Part shown: positions 32,821 to 43,090 of the stretch, piece after piece
How the letters are laid out: each line of letters opens with the position of its first letter
Position numbering within the stretch: position 1 is the first letter of the stretch
Assembly: GCA_037367355.1 (NCBI GenBank)
Contig: CM074706.1
Coordinates: 248,001-312,000, forward strand
DNA length: 64,000 nt
Direction: 5' to 3'
Source: Neoscytalidium dimidiatum
Taxonomy: Eukaryota > Ascomycota > Dothideomycetes > Botryosphaeriales > Botryosphaeriaceae
Position numbers and translations under genes: made by a program
Notes under the pieces: generated by a model
The model's input: the letters and a program-made list of their open reading frames with translations, nothing else
What the model was told of the DNA's origin: nothing
Database searches by the model: none

Positions 32821-35208
32821 ATGCGCGTCTTTGACATTCTAGGCTATGCCGCTTCGCTCTTTGCCGGCGCGAAGCAGGTCCACGCCGCCTGCTCTGGGCC
32901 TTTGGTCGTCGACAACTTCTCCAAATGGTCCTCCAACTCCAACAGTCTGAACTCATGGACCAGCGGTACATACCCCAATCGAAAAAAAAAAAAAAGTTAT
33001 AGCCCCTACGGCCTCGCGGCGACTGACTCCCTCTCAGACGACCAGACCATGAGCTCCATCTCCGCAGCCAATGGCAAGCTCACCTTCAAGCCTAAGGCAG
33101 ACTCGTACTTCTACGAGACCTTTCCCTGCCAAGCTGCCTCCAGCAATGGCTACAACTCCATCAGCTTCCCTATCAAGGGCCCTGCCAGCGGCTCTTTTAC
33201 CCTGGAGATCCAGACCAAGACGGCGTGCTCAGACTCGGCCTACAAGAGCTACTACTACACCGTGTCTGGCCTCACCGGTCAGACTCAGACCGTCAATGTC
33301 CCTCTTTCCTCCTGGTCCGGCGCCAATGCCAATGCCGTCACCGCTTTCGTCTGGAGCGCTTTCTCCAGCACCACTGCTACCTGGGAAATCGGCCAGATTC
33401 AGTTCGCATGCAGTGCTGCCTCAGGCAGCACCTCCAAGCCCGCCAACTCGGCTGCTTCTAGCACTACCAAGCCCACCACTCTGAGCACCACCAGCGCACC
33501 GGCTCCGACTGGCCAGTGCAAGAACCTTGTCATCGACGACTGGGTCTCTCAGTCTCGCCTGACATTCCTGTACTACAACGCCATGCTCGAGCCCAGCTCT
33601 GACGACGCCACCATGCAATCCATTGTCGTCAACCCCAGCACTCACAGGGTCACCTACACCCCCAAGGACACCAGCAGCTATTTCTACAGCCAGACCGGCT
33701 GCACCAACGCCCAGAACCTGTACGGCGGCATTTCCATGAGGCTCAAGGCCCCCGCCGGCACCACTCTCTCCGTCGAGCTCGACTCCGTCTCCACCTGCGG
33801 CGGCGAGGCCACCAAGCAGATCACCGTCACCAGCGCGGACCTCGGCTGGACCTTCGACGGCAGCGAGAAGCTGTACAGCATCCCCTTCTCCAAGTTCTCC
33901 GGGCTCGACACCTCCAAGATCTCCACCGTCCTCTTCTCCCAGCTGACCAACGCCGTGACCTTCGGCCCCATGGCCTTCTACTGCGGCAACACCGCCACCG
34001 AGTACGTCCCGACCGTCTCGTCCGCCCCGGCCGAGCCCAGCTCGACCGTGCCCGCGCCCTCCAGCACCGCGTCCACGCTCGTCATCGACCAGTTCGCCAA
34101 CCAGAACACCAACGCGCTGGGCAACTGGCACGGCGGCGACGAGGGCATGACGCTCACCTGGGGCACGAACAGCCTGACCATCAAGTCCGACGACGCCGAC
34201 TACGCCTTCTACACGCAGGTGTCGGGCACGTGCCGCGACCTGACCAGCTACGACGGCAGCTACCTGCACATCGCCTACAGCGGATCGACCGCCTTCACCG
34301 TTGCGCTGCAGCAGCACAACAGCGCGTGCGACGAGACCATCGCCCCCTACCCGGAGACCTGGGACTCGCTGGAGGCCTCGCGCTACGCCACCGGCGGCAA
34401 GGACATCTACATCCCGCTCAACCACTTCGCCATCGAGCGCACCCGCGTCATCGGCGTCGCGCTCAAGGGCTTCTACACCGCCGACCCCGTCACCCTCACC
34501 AAGATCGAGATCGTCTCCTCCGTCCCCTCCGCCATTACCATCCCGTCCAAGCTCCCCTCCGGCAACCTCATCTTCGCGTGCAAGCGGCCCAACAGCTTCG
34601 CCTTCGCCATCGACGACGGCTCGCCCGAGTACGCGCAGGAGGTGCTCAAAATCATCAAGGAGGAAGGGATCAAAGTCACCTTCTTCACCGTCGGCGCGCC
34701 GCTGCTGGACCCCAGCACGAACCTGTCGAGCGTGTACGCGGAGATGGCCGCCGCCGGCCACCAGATCGCACTGCACTCGTACACGCACCCGAAGATGGAA
34801 GGGCTGCCCGACGACGCCGCGATCGACTGGGAGTACAACCAGGACGTCGCTGCCGTTGACCGGACCCTGCCCGGCACGAGGCGCCGCTACTTCCGCCCGC
34901 CGTTCGGCAACGAGGGCGCGCGCATGCGCCAGCGCCTGGTCGAGACCACCGGCGAGCCCGAGCCGTACATCGTCAACTGGAGCGTCGACGTCGAGGACTG
35001 GCTGTGGGCCACCAGCAGCACCCCCGAGAAGCAGCTCGATGCCTTCAAGCGCGACGTGAACAAGGGGGGCAACCTGGTCGTCATGCACTACCTGTACGAG
35101 AGCACGGTCGGGTACTTGAGGGAGTTCATCCAGATCGCGAAGGGCACCGGGAAGCAGTTGATGCGCGTGGATCAGTGCATGGAGGATCCGGATGCGCCGC
35201 CGTTGTAA
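32821..35208 (+). CDS. Large secreted polysaccharide deacetylase with three N-terminal beta-domain repeats
   Basis: An ORF of 795 codons starts with a signal peptide (MRVFDILGYAASLFAGAKQV, cleavage likely after HAA). A 72 nt intron (32966-33037, GTACAT...ACTGAC...CTCTCAG) is open by chance because its A13 run and length keep the frame; removal gives about 771 residues. Three related domains follow, each opening LVVDNF, LVIDDW or LVIDQF. They span about residues 27-195, 235-400 and 420-575 and are joined by Ser/Thr/Pro/Ala linkers. They look like jelly-roll carbohydrate-binding modules (inference). The C-terminal NodB domain has AFAIDDGSPEYAQ (motif 1), ALHSYTHPKM (metal His pair), YFRPPFGNEG, WSVDVEDWLW and LVVMHYLYE (motif 5). 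It should deacetylate GlcNAc-containing polymers at the wall or outside the cell. Codon use is very GC-rich in the second half. Confidence 0.87.
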   Translation: MRVFDILGYAASLFAGAKQVHAACSGPLVVDNFSKWSSNSNSLNSWTSGTYPNRKKKKSYSPYGLAATDSLSDDQTMSSISAANGKLTFKPKADSYFYETFPCQAASSNGYNSISFPIKGPASGSFTLEIQTKTACSDSAYKSYYYTVSGLTGQTQTVNVPLSSWSGANANAVTAFVWSAFSSTTATWEIGQIQFACSAASGSTSKPANSAASSTTKPTTLSTTSAPAPTGQCKNLVIDDWVSQSRLTFLYYNAMLEPSSDDATMQSIVVNPSTHRVTYTPKDTSSYFYSQTGCTNAQNLYGGISMRLKAPAGTTLSVELDSVSTCGGEATKQITVTSADLGWTFDGSEKLYSIPFSKFSGLDTSKISTVLFSQLTNAVTFGPMAFYCGNTATEYVPTVSSAPAEPSSTVPAPSSTASTLVIDQFANQNTNALGNWHGGDEGMTLTWGTNSLTIKSDDADYAFYTQVSGTCRDLTSYDGSYLHIAYSGSTAFTVALQQHNSACDETIAPYPETWDSLEASRYATGGKDIYIPLNHFAIERTRVIGVALKGFYTADPVTLTKIEIVSSVPSAITIPSKLPSGNLIFACKRPNSFAFAIDDGSPEYAQEVLKIIKEEGIKVTFFTVGAPLLDPSTNLSSVYAEMAAAGHQIALHSYTHPKMEGLPDDAAIDWEYNQDVAAVDRTLPGTRRRYFRPPFGNEGARMRQRLVETTGEPEPYIVNWSVDVEDWLWATSSTPEKQLDAFKRDVNKGGNLVVMHYLYESTVGYLREFIQIAKGTGKQLMRVDQCMEDPDAPPL

Positions 35209-36399
35209 TTAAATGGGAATGGTGGTGGTGAGGTGTAATGGTTGAGGGTGGGGGGATTGGCGTTGTTTGTTGTGGTTGCCTTGTCTGTATCTGGCTTTCC
35301 TGATGTTTGGGAAGTACGCCTACTTCGTAATTGCTCTTTCCTATATCTATCAATGACTGATGTTTGAAAAATATAAGAAAAGGGGGGAGAGGAGAGCTAA
35401 GATAAATTAATTGAGGATGAGACACGCTGAGATATCTCGGAATACATTGTCCTCGGCTTTGTGAAACTAATTGTCTCAGAATATTCCTCGGTCCCGCTTG
35501 TCACCGAGTCAAGCTCCACTGCGTGAAGGGGCTAGATACGTAGCGTTCGGCTTAAAGAGGATGTTTTAAGTTCTGGGGAGGATGGAAGGGGGGCGGATGG
35601 AAGGATATATTGACGAAGAGAAGACGGGAAGAGATAAAAGTCCGAGCTTCAGAAGCAAAATACAATAGTAGAGCTCAAGAACCAGAATTCAGAAGAAAAA
35701 CTCAGAAGCGAAATATCTGCGAATATCAATATCGCGTTTAGGTCTGAAAAGTGGGCGCAAAAGTAAGCACTCCATAAGAGAAAAGAATATGATCAACTCC
35801 GCAAGGACCTACGCCACGCGTAAGCATACTTCCAGTCTTCGGCGCACCCAGTGGCATGCCTTCATGAGCTTTCACGTAGGCTTAATAGCGCACCTCTCTG
35901 TGCGATATTTACTTGGTTATTTTCCTTTCATCTTTGCCCTCGTTATGAACAGGCAAGGGGCAGTCTAAGCACAACGGTCGACCGAGTGATGTCGTTCTCA
36001 TGTCAGAGTTTGCGTGATCAGCCCCATGTTATGGAACCCCAGCTGTTTTGAGTTTCTTTTCCGTCGTGCGACATCACAGCTATGCATTGCTTTCACACGA
36101 AAAATATACGTAGTTCCCGGCTTCCGTGGCTACCGTTTGGACTTTGAAGTCGATTTTCAAGTCACGTAATGGATAAAATAATGTGTTTCCTAGTACGCTG
36201 CCTCTAGTAGTTTAGCGTTCCATTTTAGATGTCGCCCCCTCCGTCGCCGTCTAACCGTAATTTCTTCCCCCTCCTTTTCTCAACTATTTTCTTCTTCTTG
36301 TATTACATATAGTCCGATCTTACAATAAAGTACAGGTCCTAGAACAGCGTTAAGAATATTTAAATTTAATAGCTTTCACTTAGAGGGCCTTTATAAAAG
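35209..36399. other. 3' flank and left margin of the AT-rich block
   Basis: Composition falls from ordinary to AT-rich. A short plus-strand frame (35851-36051) has no recognised domain. Confidence 0.4.
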
Positions 36400-37329
36400 G
36401 TAAGCTATTAAAGTAGGAGCTAAGAGTCGTTATACTATATTTATATATTATTATTTAGACTATCTACTACTATACTTAAGTCCACCTTTAAATAGAGAAG
36501 GGGTAGGATAGAGATAGAGAAGGTACCTAGTATATTCGTCTCTAGCACGCTAACTACAACTAGACTAGCTTAAGTATATAAATATAGTCGCCTATAGAAA
36601 GTTATTAGATACTTAAGCGAATACGTACTCTCGCTTAACTATTAACCTACTTTTAGTTACTAGTTACTCAAAAACTAGTTAATAACTTCTCTATAAATAA
36701 CTATTAAGTAAAAGACTAATCGAAGGAAGTACTTCTTCGTAACTCGTTCTACTATTTAGTTTCTTTACTACCGAGATAACTTTATTTAAAAAATTAGTAC
36801 CTTTTTAGATATTAGTAAGTCGACTATTAGTTTAATTATTAAGTAAGTTAAAAATAAGCTTAAGAATCTATTTACTATTATAAAGCGAACTAAACGTCTA
36901 CTAAAGCTTAATAAACGCGCTAAATATCGTTTTATTTAATATATAGCTAAAAATCTCTTTAATTTAATCGAGTATCTATTAACTCTAGGTAAACTTAGTT
37001 ATTAACTTTATACTAATATAACTTAGAAATATCTTAATAAAGCTAGACTACTAGCTTATAAAGTAAGAACTAAGCCGTTTATTAATCTAGAATAGCGAAA
37101 AAAACGGCTTAATTTCGCCTATAAAATACTTAATTTAGAATCTAAGGACTTATTATTACGGCGTAGTAAGAAGGAAAGAAGAGGAAGTACTAAGCTAGAG
37201 GAAATCGGACCTACTAATATAATATAGCTAAGATATAAGACGCTCGTAGCTACCCCGATAACTTAGTAATAATACCGCGGTTATAATACTAAGGCCTAAC
37301 TACTTAACCTAACTACTAGAACTACCGCG

Positions 37330-37700
37330 ATTACAGCTAGCAGTTATACCTACTATCTTCTATAGTATATAAAGTATACTCGTTTATAGTAAATAGGACC
37401 CCTATAGTTAACTTATTAATTAATTCCTACCCTACTATTATACGAACCTCTCCTACCTACTATTATATCGGCCTCTAGAAAGCCTAAGCTATCTAATAAC
37501 GCGCCTCGACTCCCCTAGAAAGTATTACGCCGGGACTCTTTCTAGGAGGGTCGGGGCGCGTCGTTAGATAGCTTAGGCTTTCTAGAGCCGATATAGTAGT
37601 AGGTAGGAGAGGTTTATATAATAGTAGGGTAGGAATTAATTAATAAGTTAACTACGAGGGTTCTAACTACGCTAAATAAGTATAGTCTATATATAGTAAG
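37330..37700. repeat. Large imperfect palindrome (inverted repeat, about 190 bases per arm)
   Basis: The left arm ends near 37522 (...CGACTCCCCTAGAAAG). The right arm begins near 37535 (CTTTCTAGGAGGGTCGGGG...) and is its reverse complement with scattered transitions. The centre is the short AGTATTACGCCGGGACT segment. Confidence 0.75.
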
Positions 37701-37959
37701 TAATCGGTATAATTAGTAGTAATCTATAATATTAATCTACTAATTAATACTAATTAGTAGTCCGAGCTCTACTAAGTAAGTATACGGTAGTTTAGCGTAT
37801 TAGTATCGGTAGGTATTCTACCGAGTAAGCCCCGAGTTAGTTACGTAGGCGGTAAGTAGTTATAGGGTTTCGTTATCCGCCTTTTCTAGGCGACTATATC
37901 GTAATACTATCCCCCCTCTAGGTAACCTTTAGCCCGAAGGTCGAGTATAAAGGTAGTTA

Positions 37960-38430
37960 AGCTTCCTACTTAGTTTCCTTAAGGTTATTTCTTATCGTTA
38001 TATCTAGTTCCGCTCGTCGATACGCGCTTCTTATCTATATTCTTCGTAACGGTACTAACGCTCCTAGACGTTATTCTTTTTACGTAGAGAGACCTTATCT
38101 TCGTTATCTTATATCGCTAGATTCTAAGAGGTATTACGAGTATACTAAGCGAGGCTACCTTTATTTCTTTTCTTCTAATATAGCTTCCCCTATTAAGTTT
38201 CGTCGTATAGATTAATAACGGGACCGGGTGCGGGCTTAGATTAAGTAGACCTAGCGCGAGATCGAAAGGGATAAGGCTGAGATTTAGCGGTTATAAGAGG
38301 AGGCTTAACGTTTAGTTCGTCGTACCGCTACTTCTCGGTCTAAGGTAATTGTTACGAACCCCGGAATACACGGGCTTTATAGCTATAAGGGCCGCAAGCC
38401 CGTACGGGGAAAAGAGCCGTAAGGCCTAAG
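37960..38430 (+). pseudogene. RIP-inactivated coiled-coil ORF inside the insertion
   Basis: One plus-strand frame reads RYYEYTKRGYLYFFSSN, ASPIKFRRID and then a highly charged helix with REIERDKAEI and RRTATSRSK. Within the helix every interruption is TAA or TAG at a position that fits Gln (CAA/CAG before C-to-T change). The frame continues past 38400 into VIVTNPGIHGLYSYKGRKP. The family is not recognised. Dense Gln-to-stop conversion is a RIP signature, so the ORF was coding before inactivation. Confidence 0.5.
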
Positions 38431-38749
38431 AACCCTATATATAGTAGAGCCGCACTCCCTAAACCCGCACGGGAAGACTAGGAATACGGGACGACGGCGC
38501 GTACGGGGATACTAGCAGGCAATAACGACTACCCGCACGGAAAGGACGCCCACGGGCGCGATAACTAGGAAGAAGGCACGGACTAACGTAGAGCCCGTAG
38601 GGGACGAAGGGCCGTACGGGAGAGAAGTAGGAAAGCCGATAAGGACAAATACTACGGGATAAGAGTATAGCGGTAATATCGTCCGCTAGCACTAGTAGAA
38701 GTCGGATTCTAGAAAAGAGGCGTTAGGCACCCGGGTTACGTAGGATCTA

Positions 38750-41600
38750 TTAGGCCTACCTAGGGATTAGAAGCCTTAGCACTAATCTAACCCTTAGATT
38801 AATCTAATACTACGACTAATCTAATAGTCGTCCTAATCCCTAGATTATTATAGCTTTTCTATAGTATATAGACACGCTCGTTAGGTAGCATCTTAACCCT
38901 CGTAGTTAACTTAAAGTTCTAATTTAATACTATATTAACTTAGAGGTAATAAGGCCTATCGAACTCCTATATTACGTAACTTCTTATTCTATTATTGCTC
39001 CCCTTTCCTCGTCTTTAAGGTAAACCCTTCGATAAACCCGAACCTACTAGGTGACTCCAAAGCCTAGTAGTAGAGGCCCCGTCGTTACACCGCGTTTGTC
39101 GTTTAAGATTCCCTCGGGCCTTCGTTAAGGTAGAATTCTACTAGGGTTTAGCTTTAGCTAGCGGGGTAGTTTTCGGAATAGCTTAGTCTGCTACTTACCG
39201 TATAAGGTTAGTTAGGGATTCTCCTAGTTTTTCTAAAAGTAAGACTTCTTTCGAACGGTCTTTTAGAATCTCTAGGCTAAGATCTTTATTCTCTTCTTCT
39301 AGAATAGCTAGCTGGGGGCGTAGCTTTTCTATAAAGTTTAAGGCTTTATCTTTAAAGATCTTAGAGAATTTTTCCTAATTTACCTTATTATAGTTAAATC
39401 TAAGTTGCTTAGATTTCTCCTAGTTTATTCGTTTATTTAATTAGATTTAAAATAAAATAGGGAAGTAATCGGATTCAATAGATTCGAGTATTTACTAGTC
39501 CGTTATTTTATTCGTTAGCCCTCGGCTTAAAAGCGTTAGATCTATTACCGTAGATCTATCTAAGTGCGGCCGGTAGAATATACCTTCTTCTAGCGTATTT
39601 AGTAGGTCTAGGGTTATTAATTCCAATTAATTAGGCGGAGGCCCGTCGAAAGAGGAGACCTTAGATCCTACTACGGGTAGTAAATATTAAAGTCCCCGGC
39701 TATAATACTAGGGAATTCTAGTTATTAGTATCCTAGAATACGTTCTAGCGTATAGGGGGAATTATCGTTCCCTTGTTCCTTTTAGTTATATAAATTAAAG
39801 AGGTAGAATTAGCTATTTTCCTCTATTATTTTTAGAACTATTAGGTCGGGGGATTTAGTTACCGCGGAGTTATAGTTAATATCTATTCCCGTTAGATAAC
39901 GGGATATATATACTAACGTACGCGGTCTTTCCGTTAGAGAATAATCCGGTAGAATTTAAACGAACGCGGAGTAGTTAACCGACCGCCTTTCTCTAGAATT
40001 TTCGGGGTTTGTTAGCTATAGTTCTTATATAAGAATTAGGCTAATTTTAAGTTCGATTACTTTAGAAAGAAGGCTCTCCGTAGCTAGAGCGTTTCTATTT
40101 AAATTTACTTAAAATACCCTTAGTTTATCTATAGATAAAGGGGGTTAGTTAATTCGAATTAGGGTAGTACTAGTACCGTGTACCTTTAGAGGCTTTATAG
40201 CCTATAAATTTACACTTATACTCTTCCGTAAGATGCTCCTTTTTATAGATTTTATATATAGGAGTCCTTATATATTTAGCCGTTTCGTGTCCGTTTTTAA
40301 GGTAGTTACGGCATTAAATTCCCTTAGAAATTACCCGTGCTTTCTCTATCTTACAGCTTATTCCGTATATAAAAAGGCGGCTATTAATAGCCTTTTTCTA
40401 TTCCTTTTTAGTGCGAAACGAGACTATAACGGATCCCGCGGATTAGTTTTCTCTTTTCTCCTTAGAGGTAGCCTAGTAGGGCTTTCTAATAGGAGAAAGA
40501 CCTACGTTAAAGGTCTCTATTTCCTCCTTAATAAAGGAGTCGATTAGAATATTCTTAGTTTCCCGCGTAGGGATTCCGTAGATAATAACCTTATACTAGG
40601 CCTCGACTAGTTTCGGGTTAGAATTAGGAAGGACTTTCCTAATAATATTCTCTTTTTCTAAGAGAAATTAGCTAGTATAGCCTTCGGTACCCGTAATTAG
40701 GATATTTCCCTTAAAAGAGAGGGAAGTTCCTTAGATAACGGGTTTATTTACGAATTCGGCTTCCGCGAACGCAAGGTTTAGCTTTTACCGGAGTCGGATT
40801 CCGTTAAATTAGTCTCGTATACTATCGTAGGAGACGGTAATTTATCTATCTTTAATAGACGTTAGCTTTACGAGCTTCGTAGTTGTTTTTTCTATTAGTT
40901 TTTTATATAATACGGTTATAAAACCGTCGTTTAGAACTAAACCTACCGCTACCGAGGCGTAGAAGGTAGGTTTTTTTCCCGGGACTAGCTGGCTAGGCTA
41001 GGGTTTTCCCGTAGTAGCTATAGAGGAAGCTCCGAGATTCCTCGTTTTATTCGAAAGCGTACGGGATACGTTTTCGAGTACGCGGACTTCGGTTACGAGA
41101 ATCGACTTAGTAAAGTCGATTTTCCCTTTTACCGTATATTCGCGGAAGATAGTAAGAAGTTCGCTAAGGTTATTTACCTTAGACCGGTCGTCTTTAAGGT
41201 CGACCGCCTTAATAAGGCAATCGAACGCGGCTTCGATATATTCCGCGGAGGTCTTTAGTTTCGAGCCCGGTATATACCGGGTTCTTTTCTCGGGGCGGTA
41301 TTCGAACGGGTTAATACCCGTAGAGGTAGACGAGAAGGAAAGTCTTTTTCCGAGAGTTAGCGTAGGCTCGACCGTTACTATTACCTTCGGCCTTCTCGGT
41401 ATCGGTATTATTTCGTCGTTTTCTATCTCGATATCTTCGATACTACTCGATCTCGTAGTATTCGAAGATTCGATAACTACCGGCGTAGTCGATAGTCGAA
41501 TTAGAGTCGAGGGGCGTAGAGGGTCTGGGGAATCCGAGAAATCTAGGGGCGGATATCCTTAGTTTTCTATACTCTTTCTATAGAAAAGAAATAGTAGAAG
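38750..41600 (-). mobile_element. Tad-like LINE fragment (zinc-knuckle ORF1 and endonuclease), RIP-degraded
   Basis: On the minus strand from about 41.1 kb downward a gag-like ORF1 is readable. Near 40.2-40.35 kb it carries CCHC zinc-knuckle spacing (CRN-x-LKNGHETAKYI, IYKIYKKEHLTEEYKCK) with several Cys replaced by Tyr, a G-to-A effect. Next comes an apurinic-like endonuclease. Its segments are VNLNRNALATESLL, LTNPENSRERRSVNYSAFV, FYLFNLYN, AGDFN-like and WDPKVSSFDGPPPN near 39.7 kb, and PHLDRSTVIDLTLLS. A linker typical of LINE ORF2 follows (IPKTTPLAKAKP..NSTLTKARGN near 39.15 kb). Reverse transcriptase motifs expected next were not found before 38.7 kb, so the 3' half is missing. Stops and Trp/Gln losses are everywhere. 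Confidence 0.65.
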
Positions 41601-42167
41601 TAGAAAATTAGACTAGAAAGAAATCGCCGGCTTTAGTTTCGTCTAAACTAAGCCGTAAATAAACGAATTCCTAGCGAGCGCGGGGAATTTTCTTCGTTAC
41701 TTTCTCCCGAGAAGTAACGAAGCGTTTTCGGGGCTATTCGGTTAAGCTTTTCGCTTATTTTCGGTTATTCGCTTAGGTATGGGGAGGGTAAAAACTCTAC
41801 ATACACGGGCCGCGAAAAAGGGGCAGGATAGAAAAAAGAAAAGAACGTTTCCTCGCCTTCGATCTAGGTGCGTAAACGCGCTCTAAATCTCGTATAATTT
41901 CGTACGAAGGTGCGCGTAGGTGTTTTCAGTAGATTCCGAACTTTTTACGTCTTTTCGAGTCGATTTAGGATTTTAGTAGGAATACGGAGGTCGAGGAAGT
42001 CGATTTAGCCTAACGAGATCTCTTTTCTACGCGATAACGCAGTAGCGCGTATAGCTACGAAGCTAAGATTCGAGAATCTAGCTAAGGGAATCGAGAGCTT
42101 TCGATAGATACCGGTCTTAGCGCTTTTTCTCGAGGTTGAATTCGGAGGTGTATATAAATCTATATTT

Positions 42168-42400
42168 GTAACTTAACTACTAGAACTACCGCGGTTACGG
42201 CTAGCGGTTATACCTACTATCTCCTATAGTATATAAAGTATACTCGTTTATAGTAAATAGGACCCCCGTAGTTAACTTATTAATTAATTCCTACCCTACT
42301 ATTATACGAACCTCCCCTATCTACTATTATATCGGCCCCTAGAAAGCCTAAGCTGTCTAACGACGCGCCTCGACTCCCCTAGAAAGAGTTCCGGCGTAAT
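42168..42400. repeat. Right terminal copy of the palindrome arm
   Basis: The segment repeats 37.31-37.52 kb in direct orientation and the right palindrome arm in inverted orientation. Its terminus, ending CCGGCGTAATACT, is the reverse complement of the sequence starting at 37521 with one transition. It therefore acts as a terminal inverted repeat of a 37.52-42.40 kb unit. Confidence 0.65.
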
Positions 42401-43090
42401 ACTTATAGTTAATTACCTAGTTAGATAAAGCTATATTTAAGACTAGTTTAGACTAGTTTACTAAGTAGATTTAACGGCTAGTTAGTAAGATATATTAAGA
42501 GAAGTACTATAAGCTATCTTTTAAATTAGGCCGTAGTTTAGTATCTATTTAGGCTACTATATTAATATATAAGAAGGGTCTACTAGTAATCCTTAAAAAT
42601 AGTTAAAAAATAAACTCGTAAGTCTATATCTAGTTAATTCTTAATTAATAAGTATTTTCTTTTTATAAGAAACTAGTTAATAAATATAGAGACGTAGTTT
42701 AGATAGACGATAGATATCGTATATATATCTCTAAGGCGACTACTAGATATAGAGAGTTACTACTTATTTAACGCTTAGACTAGCTACTATAGAGCCCTAA
42801 TTTAAATCTAATTAAGAATCTTTAGATAATAATTAAGTGTCGACTAGTAAAGAAGCGCTACTAAATTAAGTCTATTTAATAGATAGAGACTACTATTAAG
42901 TAGAAATAGAACTAGTTAACTATTAGTAACTATTAAGCTAGTATTAAGAACTAGTAGAAGCGTCTTTTAGTAGTTATCTAAGTAAAGGATAGACCGACTA
43001 GATACTAAGCTAGTTACTAGTTAATTTAATTCTCTTACTATTTCTCTAATACCTAATATAAGTTATAAGATAATAGAGTAACTATTTATT

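Larger units (their letters stand above)
37154..42400. mobile_element. 5.25 kb composite insertion with 6 bp target duplication
   Basis: The insert interrupts the Tc1/mariner transposase and is bounded by ACTTAT on both sides. Its left end reads TATTACGGCGTAG and its right end CCGGCGTAAT, a short imperfect inverted pair. Inside are a long palindrome (37.33-37.70 kb), a plus-strand dead ORF, an antisense LINE fragment and a right terminal copy (42168-42400) of the palindrome arm. It is not clear whether this is one large TIR element that captured a LINE or several successive insertions. Confidence 0.5.
36400..43090 (+). mobile_element. Tc1/mariner-type transposon, RIP-degraded and split by a nested insertion
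   Basis: Two halves of one transposase can be read on the plus strand with TAG/TAA in place of Trp or Gln codons. The left half (to 37147) includes YLNKARLLAYKVRTKPF and EQRKKRLNFAYKILNLESKD, the region before the first catalytic Asp. The right half (from 42407) continues with LDKAIFKTSLD, IYKKGLLVILKNS, INSQVYI and SPNLNLIKNL. The last is SPDLNPIENLW with only G-to-A and C-to-T changes, the RIP direction. The direct repeat ACTTAT at 37148-37153 and 42401-42406 flanks the interrupting DNA, and joining the two sides across it restores the frame. The outer terminal repeats of this element were not found, so the outer limits are approximate. Confidence 0.7.

Noticed and set aside
33421..35088. 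555-codon open frame on the minus strand
   Set aside because: It lies entirely antisense to the deacetylase and is V/G/A/R-rich, as expected from the complement of a GC-rich gene; no domains.
37310..42400. LTR retrotransposon with direct repeats at 37.31-37.52 and 42.17-42.39 kb
   Set aside because: The internal sequence has an antisense LINE and an inverted copy of the repeat, and no gag-pol in the sense orientation. The target duplication lies outside both repeats at 37148, not next to the left repeat.
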